NCBI GenBank assembly: GCA_021202075.1
Contig: JAJQDT010000128.1
Coordinates: forward strand, 19,804-83,803
Length of the DNA: 64,000 nt
Direction: 5' to 3'
DNA from: Lachnospiraceae bacterium
Lineage (GTDB): Bacteria; Bacillota; Clostridia; Lachnospirales; Lachnospiraceae
The notes under the pieces are model-generated. The model was given only the letters and a program-made list of their open reading frames with translations, did not search any database and had not been told where the DNA came from. The translations under genes were made by a program, and so were the position numbers. Below, one piece after another: positions 8,666 through 19,327 of this stretch; the stretch's first letter is position 1, and each line of letters begins with the position of its first letter.

Positions 8666-9853
8666 ATGAATAAGGTACAATCCTGGGGAAGCATTATTTT
8701 GTTTTGTATTCTGATTTTCGGATTCGGTATTGTGACACTGGTCAGCCCGGATGCCGAATACTCCAAGACAGAAAACCGCACGCTTGCGCAGATGCCCAAA
8801 GTGCGCCTGCAAACCATTCTGGACGGAACCTTTGAATCCGACTATGAGGAGTATCTGACGGATCAGTTTGTGCTGCGGGATAGCTGGATCGCGCTGAAAA
8901 CCACCGTAGAGCGGGCGGCCGGGCGGACACAGATCAATGATATTTATTTTGCGGAGGATGATTACCTGATTGAGGCGCACACCGGTACGTTTACCGCGGC
9001 ACAGGCGCAGACCAATATTCAGCTTCTGGCGCAGTTTGCGGAGCAGTACGCGGCAGTGTTTGGAACCGATCATATGACGGTGATGATCATACCGAACGCC
9101 GTCGACATTTTGCGCGAGAAGCTGCCGGCTTTTGCGAGTCCCTACGATGAAGAGGAATATCTGACTCAGATTGAGACCGCACTTGCGGAAGTACTTGCGG
9201 AGACCGCTGCGGTGGCGGATGCAGAGGATGAACCGGCGAGTGTCTGGTTTGACGCCCGTTCCGTTCTTTCGGAACACAGCGGCGAGGAGATTTATTATCG
9301 CACGGACCATCACTGGAAGACATTGGGGGCGTTTTATGTTTATCAGGCCTGGGCAGCACCGCAGGGGTTTGCGGTTCCGGCTTTGGAGCAATATGAGATT
9401 GAGACGGTGACGGATTCCTTTGAGGGCACTATCCAGTCGAAGCTGGGCATTCACACGGTAACAGACTCAATTGAACTGTTCCGGAACACGGAGGAGCCTG
9501 CTTATACGGTGGAGATGGACAAAAGCGGGGAGCTTCTTGAGAGCATCTACGATTATTCTGCTTTAGAGACGAAAAGCAAATATGATATTTTCTTTGGAGG
9601 AAACAACGCGCTCACGCAGATCAGAACGCAGGCGGAGACGGGGCGGAAAATCCTGGTGATCAAGGATTCCTACGCGCACTGCTTTGTACCGTTTTTGATT
9701 TCTGAATTTGATGAAATTGACGTGCTGGACATCCGCTATTACAATCAGGAGCTCAGTGCGCTGATCAGCGAGGGGGAATATACGGATCTGCTCTTTTTGT
9801 ATAATGCCTCCGGATTTGCAGAGGATACGTCTCTGACGAAGCTGTTGTACTAA
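8666..9853 (+). CDS. DHHW family protein (AlgJ/AlgX-like acetylation partner)
   Basis: A 395-aa protein with one N-terminal membrane segment (residues 8-27), so the rest is extracytoplasmic. The diagnostic TDHHWKTLGAF motif is at about residues 212-222; ENRTLAQMP and FIxSDYEEYLTDQFVLRD segments typical of the family precede it. The C-terminus has the ILVIKDSYAHCFVPF block with the nucleophile-like Ser. DHHW proteins work with MBOAT transporters to acetylate exported glycans. An AGGAAGGG site precedes the ATG. Repeat copy B separates it from the MBOAT gene, but the order suggests one operon. Confidence 0.9.
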   Translation: MNKVQSWGSIILFCILIFGFGIVTLVSPDAEYSKTENRTLAQMPKVRLQTILDGTFESDYEEYLTDQFVLRDSWIALKTTVERAAGRTQINDIYFAEDDYLIEAHTGTFTAAQAQTNIQLLAQFAEQYAAVFGTDHMTVMIIPNAVDILREKLPAFASPYDEEEYLTQIETALAEVLAETAAVADAEDEPASVWFDARSVLSEHSGEEIYYRTDHHWKTLGAFYVYQAWAAPQGFAVPALEQYEIETVTDSFEGTIQSKLGIHTVTDSIELFRNTEEPAYTVEMDKSGELLESIYDYSALETKSKYDIFFGGNNALTQIRTQAETGRKILVIKDSYAHCFVPFLISEFDEIDVLDIRYYNQELSALISEGEYTDLLFLYNASGFAEDTSLTKLLY

Positions 9854-9953
9854 TTAAACCAAGGCCTGACTTTATGTGCGGTTGGGCGGTCTGCTGGTCG
9901 AGAGAACGAGTCCAAAACAGAATATACAGATTCTGGAAAGAGAGGAAAAATAA

Positions 9954-11874
<1,921 letters not shown>

Positions 11875-11896
11875 GAGTCAGACAGGAAAATTCTGT

Positions 11897-11927
11897 AAAA
11901 GACCTGGGGAATTCCCCGGGTCTTTTT
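11897..11927 (+). terminator. eno terminator
   Basis: AAAAGACC-T-GGGG pairs with CCCC-GGGTCTTTT, then T-rich sequence. Confidence 0.92.
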
Positions 11928-11929
11928 AT

Positions 11930-12319
11930 ATGGGGTGCGGGGATGACGTGATATGCAATGGGAACTGGACCATTATATCGGTATGCAGTCTGCTACATGA
12001 TTTTGTGTGCTGGCCGTGCATTTCATACAGCATCTGCGAAAATTCGACAATATATTACAAAACATTACATAATATTACAAAAATATTACGCACGCCTCAG
12101 ACGGCCCCTTAAATTTGCTAAATAGAACAAAAAATCGCGAAAATTAAGCAAATTCAAAGAATTGGGCTGAAGCAGGCTAAACCGGAAACGGATGAAAAAA
12201 CTCTGAAAATACGGCAAAATTATCCATAATAGAACAAAAAACGCATTATAAAACTCGAAATAATACAAAATGAGAAGTTACTTGTCAAACGAAAATATTA
12301 CAAATTTATGAAAAAAGTG
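11930..12319. other. AT-rich gene-free region with repeated TATTACA words
   Basis: No credible gene. The segment is much more AT-rich than its surroundings and repeats ATATTACAAA five times (around 12052, 12069, 12082, 12264, 12295) and AATAGAACAAAAAA twice (12120 and 12230, each followed by a CGC). It lies just upstream of a strong promoter, so it may be an UP-element-rich or regulator-binding region, or a decayed insertion. Confidence 0.4.
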
Positions 12320-12348
12320 TTGACATATGGAGTGCGAGCATTTATAAT
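12320..12348 (+). promoter_or_regulatory. consensus sigma-A promoter
   Basis: TTGACA (12320-12325), 17-bp spacer, TATAAT (12343-12348): a perfect consensus promoter for the cell-wall hydrolase gene. Confidence 0.92.
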
Positions 12349-12445
12349 ACAGATACGTGAACGCGGCGGGTATAAACAATAAGGGGCACAGTCGATCCCG
12401 ATGGGGAGACGGATCGAAAGAAGTCAGATGCACAGGAGAGTTTAT

Positions 12446-13249
12446 ATGCTGTTAGTAAACGGAAAAAGGTCTTTGATTCGCCTTATGAAATTCTGGCAGT
12501 GCCTGAGGGCAGCTGTACTGTTGCTGCTTGGTATTTTCCTGACCGGCTGTATTACATGGATGATTTCAGAGGTTCATGTCGGGGATACCGGCGTGGTGTA
12601 CGCAGTAAGTTCGTCTGCGCAGGATGGGAAAACCCATGAAGTGCAGGCCGGACTGATGGGCGTTGTAAATGGCGTAGCCGATATGGAGCGCTACTCGGAC
12701 GAGACCAGAGTGGTGAGCGTGGCGGATTCAGAAGACGAGGTGCTGGCAGGAGCCAGCGGTGTAGACAGGAGAGCGATTCGTAAATCATCTTTTTCGCAGT
12801 CCACTTCGACAGCCAGGACGCTTGGCTATCTCGCCGTGCAGATGGTGGAGAACAATCAGATGTCTGAGACCGACTATTATACGCTGCTTCGGATTGTTGA
12901 AGCGGAAGCAACCGGTTCGGATCTCGTGAGCAAGATGATGGTGGCGGGTGTTGTGCTGAACAGGACGAAGGATTCCCACTTCCCCGATACGATTTATGAT
13001 GTCGTATGGCAGGATTCCCAGTTCCAGCCGACTGTGGATGGCAGAATTTACTCCTGCAGCGTGACGGATGAGACCATAGAGGCGGTGGAGCGGGTGCTTT
13101 CCGGCGAGGATTACTCGCAGGGCGCGCTGTTCTTTGTGGCTCGTGATTCGGCAGATACTTCCAACCTGTACTGGTTTGATTCCAGCCTGGTGTGGCTGTT
13201 CGAATACGGAGGACATGACTACTACACCTTTGGGGATTATGTAAGCTGA
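12446..13249 (+). CDS. SleB/CwlJ-type cell wall hydrolase (Hydrolase_2)
   Basis: A 267-aa protein with a membrane anchor or signal segment (about residues 18-40, LRAAVLLLLGIFLTGC; a lipobox-like LTGC is present). An unstructured stalk follows, then a C-terminal Hydrolase_2 domain (about residues 140-267) with IVEAEATG, MMVAGVVLNRTKDSHFPDTIYDVV and the QFQP segment typical of spore-cortex-lytic SleB/CwlJ enzymes. Cuts peptidoglycan outside the membrane. ATG at 12446 is chosen because AGGAG at 12434-12438 is correctly spaced; longer in-frame starts lack a site. The very strong promoter suggests high vegetative expression, so it need not be a germination enzyme. Confidence 0.88.
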   Translation: MLLVNGKRSLIRLMKFWQCLRAAVLLLLGIFLTGCITWMISEVHVGDTGVVYAVSSSAQDGKTHEVQAGLMGVVNGVADMERYSDETRVVSVADSEDEVLAGASGVDRRAIRKSSFSQSTSTARTLGYLAVQMVENNQMSETDYYTLLRIVEAEATGSDLVSKMMVAGVVLNRTKDSHFPDTIYDVVWQDSQFQPTVDGRIYSCSVTDETIEAVERVLSGEDYSQGALFFVARDSADTSNLYWFDSSLVWLFEYGGHDYYTFGDYVS

Positions 13250-13273
13250 ATGAAAAAAACACAGAAAAAGCAC

Positions 13274-13313
13274 AGAAAAAGCGGTTGCATTTGTTATTGC
13301 AACGGCTTTTTTC
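13274..13313 (+). terminator. terminator of the cell-wall hydrolase gene
   Basis: GAAAAAGC-GGTTGCA pairs with TGCAAC-GGCTTTTTTC. Confidence 0.88.
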
Positions 13314-13330
13314 GTGTGATATGATAATAC

Positions 13331-13440
13331 ACGGCACCGGATATCCCATCCATAGGGCGAATGGGATGTTTGACGATCGAAGCGAAGCGGAGATTCGAAC
13401 GTGTAAAGCACAGAGAAATCCGAAGTGCCGTACTTTTTTA
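13331..13440 (+). ncRNA. three-way-junction RNA candidate upstream of thrC
   Basis: P1 is ACGGCAC (13331-13337) plus CGGAT (13338-13342) pairing with ATCCG (13418-13422) and GTGCCGT (13425-13431). Inside are two hairpins: ATCCCAT (13343-13349) with ATGGGAT (13361-13367), and ACG-A-TCGAA (13373-13381) with TTCGA-A-CGT (13394-13402). P1 ends at a T-run (13433-13439). The whole may be a riboswitch or attenuator for thrC or a small RNA with its own terminator. I do not recognise a known family. Confidence 0.6.
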
Positions 13441-13479
13441 TAGCACAAATAATAGAACAGAAAAAAGGATGACTTTGAG

Positions 13480-14985
13480 ATGAATGTAATGTATAACAGT
13501 ACAAGAAATGCCGGTCTTCGTGTGACGGCATCACAGGCGATTTTGAAAGGACTGGCGGAGGATGGCGGTCTGTTTGTGCCGGAACGAATCCCGCAGATGG
13601 ACGTCTCTTTGGAGACTCTTGCCGGGATGTCATATCAGGAGACGGCCTATGCGGTAATGAAACAGTTTCTTACGGACTATACGGAGGAGGAGCTGAAGGA
13701 ATGTATCAGCAGAGCCTATGATGAAAAATTTGATACCGGAGAGATCGCTCCGCTGCACGAGGCGGGAGGCGCTTATTATCTGGAACTGTTCCATGGCGCG
13801 ACGATCGCCTTTAAGGACATGGCGCTGTCGATCCTTCCGCATCTGATGACGACGGCGGCGCGGAAGAATCAGGAGCAGCATGAGATTGTGATTCTGACCG
13901 CGACCTCCGGGGACACGGGAAAAGCGGCGCTTGCCGGGTTCGCGGACGTTCCGGGGACAAGGATCATTGTTTTTTACCCGAAGAATGGGGTCAGCCCGGT
14001 ACAGGAAAAACAGATGGTGACACAGAAGGGCGCGAACACCTGTGTGATTGGCATTCATGGGAATTTTGATGACGCGCAGACCGGTGTAAAGAAGCTGTTT
14101 TCTGACAGGGAGCTGGAGGCGGAGCTGCGTAAAGAAGGCTTTTGCTTTTCTTCGGCAAACTCCATCAACATTGGCCGGCTGGTACCGCAGATTGTATATT
14201 ATGTGTATGCATACGGCCGCCTGCTGAATAAGGGAGTGATCGCCGCCGGGGAGCCGATGAATGTGGTCGTTCCGACCGGAAATTTCGGCAATATCCTGGC
14301 TGCGTTCTATGCGAAGCAGATGGGGCTTCCGATTGGAAGGCTGATCTGCGCTTCGAATGAAAATAAAGTCCTGTATGACTTTTTCCGGACAGGCATCTAC
14401 GACCGGAACCGGGAGTTCGTCCTGACTTCATCCCCGTCCATGGATATCCTGATTTCCAGCAATCTGGAGCGCCTGATCTATCACGCGGCCGGAAAGGATG
14501 CGAATAAAAACGCCGCACTGATGCGTGAACTGACCGGGAAGGGACGCTATCAGGTGACTGAGGAAATGCGGGATGCGATGCGTGATTTCTCCGGCGGATA
14601 TGCGACGGAGGAGCAGACTTTTGCGGAGATCCGGCGCGTCTATGGGCAGTATGGATACGTCCTTGACACGCACACGGCGGTAGCTTCGAGTGTGTACCAC
14701 ACCTCCTTTGCGCAGGAATGCGGGGACATACCGGCGGTGATCGCGTCTACAGCGAGCCCGTATAAGTTTGCCCGCAGCGTGATGGCGGCGATTGATGGGG
14801 CAGCGGACGATAAGGATGATTTTGCCCTGATTGAGGATCTGCACCGGATCGCGGGCACACAGATTCCACGTGCGATTGAGGAGATTCGCACAGCTCCGGT
14901 GCTGCACGATACGGTGATAGAAAAAGATGAGATGAAAGCCGCGGTAAAACGGTTTCTGCTTTCAGAAAGGGGAACGGCACTATGA
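13480..14985 (+). CDS. thrC: threonine synthase
   Basis: PLP enzyme converting O-phosphohomoserine to threonine. The 501-aa protein starts with the family's MYNSTRN...GLAEDGGLFVP. The PLP Lys is in TIAFKDMALSILP (about residue 112), and the phosphate-binding PTGNFGNILAAFYAKQM is present. Length and motifs fit the longer, clostridial/fungal-like class. AAAGGAT lies 9 nt before the ATG. The stop overlaps the next gene by 4 bp. The structured RNA candidate lies 40 bp upstream, and no hom or thrB is in the window. Confidence 0.95.
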   Translation: MNVMYNSTRNAGLRVTASQAILKGLAEDGGLFVPERIPQMDVSLETLAGMSYQETAYAVMKQFLTDYTEEELKECISRAYDEKFDTGEIAPLHEAGGAYYLELFHGATIAFKDMALSILPHLMTTAARKNQEQHEIVILTATSGDTGKAALAGFADVPGTRIIVFYPKNGVSPVQEKQMVTQKGANTCVIGIHGNFDDAQTGVKKLFSDRELEAELRKEGFCFSSANSINIGRLVPQIVYYVYAYGRLLNKGVIAAGEPMNVVVPTGNFGNILAAFYAKQMGLPIGRLICASNENKVLYDFFRTGIYDRNREFVLTSSPSMDILISSNLERLIYHAAGKDANKNAALMRELTGKGRYQVTEEMRDAMRDFSGGYATEEQTFAEIRRVYGQYGYVLDTHTAVASSVYHTSFAQECGDIPAVIASTASPYKFARSVMAAIDGAADDKDDFALIEDLHRIAGTQIPRAIEEIRTAPVLHDTVIEKDEMKAAVKRFLLSERGTAL

Positions 14986-15335
14986 CAGACAATTCTTTTT
15001 ATATTCTGATTGATGTCTTCGTGGCAGGATGCGGGATTTACGTGATTGCCCAGTACCTGTTTATGGTAAAGACAAGGAGTCTGCGGCAGAATATGATGCT
15101 CCCGAAAGAGCTTTCCGTTGAAAAATGTAAAGATGTGGAAGGCTATATAAAGGCGATCGGCACAAAGCTGCTTCTGTTCGGGATCGCGGCGACCGTCTGC
15201 GGCTGTATCAGTCTTGTGCAGGATTTTGCAGGATTTTATAATATTTACGTTTCGATGGGCGCGATGGTTGTGTTCATTGTTTTGTGCATCTGGTACGGCC
15301 GCGAATCGAAAAAGGCGATTGATAAGTTCTGGTGA
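14982..15335 (+). CDS. small membrane protein coupled to thrC
   Basis: A 117-aa protein of unknown function. Three hydrophobic segments are seen (about residues 7-28, 58-78 and 85-104) with basic loops. The start codon overlaps the thrC stop (ATGA), so it is probably translated by coupling. Similar small membrane proteins are common in Lachnospiraceae, but I do not know a function; association with threonine metabolism or export is only suggested by the overlap. Confidence 0.75.
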   Translation: MTDNSFYILIDVFVAGCGIYVIAQYLFMVKTRSLRQNMMLPKELSVEKCKDVEGYIKAIGTKLLLFGIAATVCGCISLVQDFAGFYNIYVSMGAMVVFIVLCIWYGRESKKAIDKFW

Positions 15336-15339
15336 TCGT

Positions 15340-15459
15340 GGATGGGGGAGAAGAGCGTTCCCCCTATCCGATTGGACTGCGATTCGCGTATCAGACGGTG
15401 TAAGACGTTTTCACTTGCGGGCAGGATGGTCGGCTGGGGAGTCGGAACCCTCCCTGCGC
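15340..15459 (+). repeat. structured repeat family 2, diverged copy with embedded family-1 remnant
   Basis: First stem-loop GGAT-GGGGGA (15340-15349) with TCCCCC-TATCC (15359-15369). Second outer stem GCGGGCAGG (15418-15426) with CCTCCCTGCGC (about 15449-15459). Between them, 15374-15405 (ACTGCGATTCGCG...ACGGTGTAAGA) resembles the reverse complement of family 1. The right edge carries AAGGGGAATCGGA, which also begins copy 1 near 2589. Confidence 0.5.
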
Positions 15460-15487
15460 ATACAATAAGGGGAATCGGAGGGTAATT

Positions 15488-16249
15488 ATGAAGAAACGAA
15501 ATGACAGAGTGTCTAATTTTTTGCGGTTCTTTTTTCTGGGACTGGCAATCGCGCTGCTGGTTTTGCTGGCAGTGATTCTGGTGAGCGTTTATCGAAGCTC
15601 ACAAAGAGAGATTGCGGATGACAATCTTGTGATTGTAGATGATACGGAAGCCATCACGGAGATGCTGACAGAGACGGAAACGGATACGGAGACAGAAACA
15701 GAGTCAGAGACAGAAACAGAATCGAAGGCGGAGGCCGAAACGGAAGGGGAAACCGGGGAGATTTTGCAGACGGAGCAGGAATCCGAAACGGATGCCCAGG
15801 CGGTGACCGGAACGGCTGTGCAGAGCAGCCAGGAGGAGACGGATGAGACAGATTCCTCTGCCACTGCATCGAGCGCGCAGACAACAGAGGCGTCGGATAC
15901 GCAGACCCAGTCAGATACCGGCGATGCGGATGCGCAGGCGCAGGCGGTGGATGGAAGTATCATCGTGATTGAAGACGTGACATCGGATGACACAACGACG
16001 GATTCTTCTGCTACAGAGGCTGCGGAAGAGACGACTGCTGCCGTGGAATCGACCGGCGTGTATTCGACGCTGAATGCAGACTGCAACTTTCGCAGTGAGG
16101 CGGGCTATGAGGATGAATACGGCAATGACACCACGATTGGCGTTTATTCCGCCGGCACGATGGTGGAGGTTCTTGAGACGCCGGGCGGCTGGACAAAGGT
16201 GAAGATTGACGGCGTGATCGGGTATGTCGGCGCGCAGTTCGTAGAGTGA
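15488..16249 (+). CDS. membrane-anchored SH3-domain protein with Glu/Thr-rich stalk
   Basis: A 253-aa protein with one N-terminal membrane segment (residues 12-36). A long disordered acidic stalk follows (about residues 50-180, with ETETDTETETESETE-like runs). A C-terminal bacterial SH3 domain (about residues 190-253) shows LNADCNFRSEAG, GTMVEVLETPGGWTKVKIDGVIGYV. Such proteins sit outside the membrane with the SH3 domain reaching into peptidoglycan. The stop is 7 bp from the ABC-F start, so the two are probably co-transcribed. Function unknown. Confidence 0.85.
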   Translation: MKKRNDRVSNFLRFFFLGLAIALLVLLAVILVSVYRSSQREIADDNLVIVDDTEAITEMLTETETDTETETESETETESKAEAETEGETGEILQTEQESETDAQAVTGTAVQSSQEETDETDSSATASSAQTTEASDTQTQSDTGDADAQAQAVDGSIIVIEDVTSDDTTTDSSATEAAEETTAAVESTGVYSTLNADCNFRSEAGYEDEYGNDTTIGVYSAGTMVEVLETPGGWTKVKIDGVIGYVGAQFVE

Positions 16250-16256
16250 GGGTGTG

Positions 16257-18272
16257 ATGATTCTTTCCTGTCAGAATATTACGAAAGCGTTTGGTACAGA
16301 GGTGATTGTCTCGGAGGCGTCGTTTCATCTGGAGGAGCGGGAAAAAGCCGCGCTTGTCGGGATAAACGGCGCCGGGAAGACGACGATTCTGCGAATGATT
16401 ACGGGCGAACTGGAGCCAGATGACGGTGTGATTTCCATTGCGAAGGGGAAAACCATCGGGTATTTGAAACAGCACCAGGATGTGAACAGCGAGGCATCCA
16501 TTTATTCAGAGCTGCTTGAAGTGAAACGGGATCTGCTTCAGATGGAGCAGAATCTGCGTCAAATGGAAGAGCAGATGAAGCTGCTGGCGGTGCAGAAGGA
16601 TGGGGCCTGGCTCCGTGACCGGCAAGGTCAGGGGCATGGTCAGGCGGCGGTATACGAGGGCCAAAATCAATCGGCCAAAAGCGAATACGAAGCGCTCATG
16701 GATCGCTACAATCGCGTCCTGACTGAATTTGAAAATCGAAATGGCTATGCAATCAGAAGCGAAGTGACCGGTGTACTGAAGGGACTGGGCTTTACGGAGG
16801 AGGAGTTTGACAAGCCGGTCTGTACGCTCTCCGGCGGACAGAAAACGCGTGTGGCGCTCGGCAGGCTACTTTTGACGGAGCCGGACATCCTGCTTCTGGA
16901 CGAGCCGACGAACCACCTGGATCTGAATTCCATCGCTTGGCTGGAAAACTATCTGCTGAATTATGACAAGGCCGTGCTGATTGTCGCGCACGACCGCTAT
17001 TTTCTGAACCGTGTCGTCACGAAAATCGTTGAGCTTGACAACACGCATGTGATGAGCTTCTCCGGAAATTACAGCGACTATGCGCAGAAAAAGGCGCAGC
17101 TGCGGGAGATTCAGTGGAAGGCATATCTGAACCAGCAGCAGGAAATCAAACATCAGGAAGCAGTGATTACGAAGCTGAAATCCTTTAACCGGGAAAAATC
17201 CATAAAAAGGGCGGAGAGCCGGGAAAAAATGCTTGGGAAAATGGAGGTGCTCGAGAAGCCATATGAGGTCAGCGCGGATATGCATCTGCGGTTTTCCCCC
17301 CAGATCACCAGCGGCAATGACGTCCTGCAGGTGCGGCGCCTCGCCAAAGCCTGGCCGGGCAATCCCCTGTTTTCCGGTCTCGATTTTGACATTCGAAGAG
17401 GGGAGCGCGTCGCCATCATTGGCGATAATGGTACCGGCAAGACGACGATTTTAAAGATTATCAATGAGCTGGAACCGGCGGATGACGGTGAGGTGACGAC
17501 CGGAAGCCGTGTCCGGATCGGCTATTATGATCAGGAGCACCAGCAGCTGCACATGGAAAAGTCGCTGTTTGATGAGATTTCGGATGTCTATCCGGACATG
17601 ACGGAGACGGAAATCCGCGGGGTGCTTGCATCGTTTCTGTTTACCGGAGATGATGTGTTTAAGCGTGTCAGCGAGTTGAGCGGCGGGGAACGCGGACGCC
17701 TGGCCCTTGCGAGGCTGATGCTCTCAAGGGCGAACTTTCTGATTCTGGATGAGCCGACGAATCATCTCGATATCACATCGAAGGAGATTCTTGAGGAGGC
17801 ATTGCGCAACTATTCCGGCACGGTTCTTTATGTGTCTCATGACCGTTATTTTATTAATCAGACAGCCACACGGATTCTGGAACTGAAAAACGGGAGCCTG
17901 ATTAATTATATCGGGAATTATGATTATTATCTGGAAAAAGTGGAAGAGCTTACCAGGATTTACGGGAATGCAGCTGCGGCTGAAGCTGCGGTGAATGTTT
18001 CCGCATCAAAGGAGGATCGGGCGCGTCGCAAGGAGGAACAGACGCGGAAAAAGCGGCTGCAGAATGAACTGAAAAAGACGGAGGAGCGCATCTCTGAACT
18101 CGAAGAGCGGGACCGCGAGATCGACGGGCTGCTTTTGAAGGAGGAGGTCTTCTTGGATGTGGAACGATGCACAGAGCTGACAATTGAGAAGGCAGCTGTG
18201 GCGGAAGAACTGGAACAGCTGTACGCCCGATGGGAGGAGCTCTCCGAGCTGCAGGAAGATTCCGCTTCGTAA
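16257..18272 (+). CDS. ABC-F family ATPase (Uup/YdiF-like)
   Basis: A 671-aa soluble protein with two ABC domains and no membrane segment. Domain 1 has GINGAGKTT, LSGGQKTR and LLLDEPTNHLD. A basic linker (about residues 250-335) follows. Domain 2 has GDNGTGKTT, LSGGERGR and LILDEPTNHLD. A charged coiled-coil tail (about residues 580-665) follows. ABC-F proteins bind ribosomes and relieve stalled translation; the tail fits the Uup/YdiF type rather than a resistance factor. GTG at 16254 directly precedes ATG 16257, and GTGAGGG suits the ATG better. Domain 1 has an extra insert (about residues 85-150), Gln/Gly-rich and variable-looking. Confidence 0.92.
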   Translation: MILSCQNITKAFGTEVIVSEASFHLEEREKAALVGINGAGKTTILRMITGELEPDDGVISIAKGKTIGYLKQHQDVNSEASIYSELLEVKRDLLQMEQNLRQMEEQMKLLAVQKDGAWLRDRQGQGHGQAAVYEGQNQSAKSEYEALMDRYNRVLTEFENRNGYAIRSEVTGVLKGLGFTEEEFDKPVCTLSGGQKTRVALGRLLLTEPDILLLDEPTNHLDLNSIAWLENYLLNYDKAVLIVAHDRYFLNRVVTKIVELDNTHVMSFSGNYSDYAQKKAQLREIQWKAYLNQQQEIKHQEAVITKLKSFNREKSIKRAESREKMLGKMEVLEKPYEVSADMHLRFSPQITSGNDVLQVRRLAKAWPGNPLFSGLDFDIRRGERVAIIGDNGTGKTTILKIINELEPADDGEVTTGSRVRIGYYDQEHQQLHMEKSLFDEISDVYPDMTETEIRGVLASFLFTGDDVFKRVSELSGGERGRLALARLMLSRANFLILDEPTNHLDITSKEILEEALRNYSGTVLYVSHDRYFINQTATRILELKNGSLINYIGNYDYYLEKVEELTRIYGNAAAAEAAVNVSASKEDRARRKEEQTRKKRLQNELKKTEERISELEERDREIDGLLLKEEVFLDVERCTELTIEKAAVAEELEQLYARWEELSELQEDSAS

Positions 18273-18426
18273 GGCGGGGGCACATTGACTGGTTCATACT
18301 TACTTTTATGAAAAAATACAGAAAGGATTCCTGCCCGGCATTGGCCGGGGCTCGTGCAGTGTATGAGAACAGGGAATTTTTTTAACGATTATATCATCAG
18401 AAACAGAAGAAAGAAGAGGGACAAAG

Positions 18427-19059
18427 GTGTCTGATCATGAAATTTCAAAAGCGGTGGTGAAGAGGCTGCCGCGTTATTACCGGTATCTTGGGGATTTGAT
18501 GAACGCAAAGGTCGAGCGGATTTCCTCGAACGAGCTCAGTGACCTGATGAATGTGACGGCCTCCCAGATCCGGCAGGACCTGAACAATTTTGGCGGATTC
18601 GGGCAGCAGGGGTATGGTTATAATGTGAGATATCTTTATAACGAGATCGGAAAGATTTTAGGCCTGGATAAAACCTATGCAATGATCATTGTGGGAGGCG
18701 GGCATCTGGGGCAGGCGATTGCCAATTATGTAAAATTTGAAAAGCGGGGCTTTTCTATCAAAGGCATTTTCGACATCAATCCGGAGCTGAACGGGAAGCT
18801 GGTCCGTGGGATTCCGATCCGCATGACTGATGAGATGCCCGGGTTCCTGAAAGAGAACGAGATCCAGATTGCCGCGCTTACGCTCCCTAAAACCGGTGCG
18901 GAAATGGTGGTGCCGGTTCTGGTGGAGAATGGTGTAAAAGCCATCTGGAATTTCGCTCACACGGACCTGCATGTCCCGGACGACGTCGTTGTAGAAAATG
19001 TTCACTTGTCTGAGAGCCTGATGCAGCTTTCTTATGATCTGAATCACAGGAAGGTATAA
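18427..19059 (+). CDS. rex: redox-sensing transcriptional repressor Rex
   Basis: A 210-aa repressor that reads the NADH/NAD+ ratio. The N-terminal winged helix (residues 5-80, VVKRLPRYYRYL...SSNELSDLMNVTASQIRQDLNNFGGFGQQGYGYNV in pieces) precedes a Rossmann fold with VGGGHLGQAIANY at about residue 88. It normally represses fermentation, NAD and hydrogen genes when NADH is low, so it is a plausible controller of nfnAB and acetogenesis here. The start is a GTG at 18427 after AAGAGGG. Repeat copy C, inverted, lies just downstream. Confidence 0.95.
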   Translation: MSDHEISKAVVKRLPRYYRYLGDLMNAKVERISSNELSDLMNVTASQIRQDLNNFGGFGQQGYGYNVRYLYNEIGKILGLDKTYAMIIVGGGHLGQAIANYVKFEKRGFSIKGIFDINPELNGKLVRGIPIRMTDEMPGFLKENEIQIAALTLPKTGAEMVVPVLVENGVKAIWNFAHTDLHVPDDVVVENVHLSESLMQLSYDLNHRKV

Positions 19060-19080
19060 GTTTTTCTGCGCTATGTCATA

Positions 19081-19160
19081 CGGGCTGCGTCGAGGCTTTT
19101 ATGGCCTGCGATTCGCGCGTTAGGCGGTGCAAGCTGGGTAAGTTATTTCGCGACAGTTTC
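19081..19160 (-). repeat. dispersed 78-bp repeat family 1, copy C (inverted)
   Basis: On the - strand it reads GTCGCGAAATAACTTACCCA followed by GCTTGCACCGCCTAACGCGC and the TAAAAGCCTCGACGCAGCCCG-like end (broken here only for length). It begins 22 bp after the rex stop, in the opposite orientation to all other copies. Confidence 0.85.
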
Positions 19161-19327
19161 TAAGTTCATTTTAAACAGATCCTAAGATGTGATTTGGGCA
19201 GTTCGGGTAGTAACCTGGTATGGTATTGCGGCTTGCCCTGTGTTGTGGGGCGTTCCTGGCGCCGGAATGGGCGGGGCGCGGATCCTGCGGCCTGACAGCA
19301 GACCGCAGCATATTTGAGGTGATAGGG

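Noticed and set aside
13373..13402. GTTCGAATC-like T-loop on the - strand suggesting a tRNA
   Set aside because: No acceptor stem, anticodon arm or CCA can be fitted; the sequence is better explained by the second hairpin of the three-way junction.
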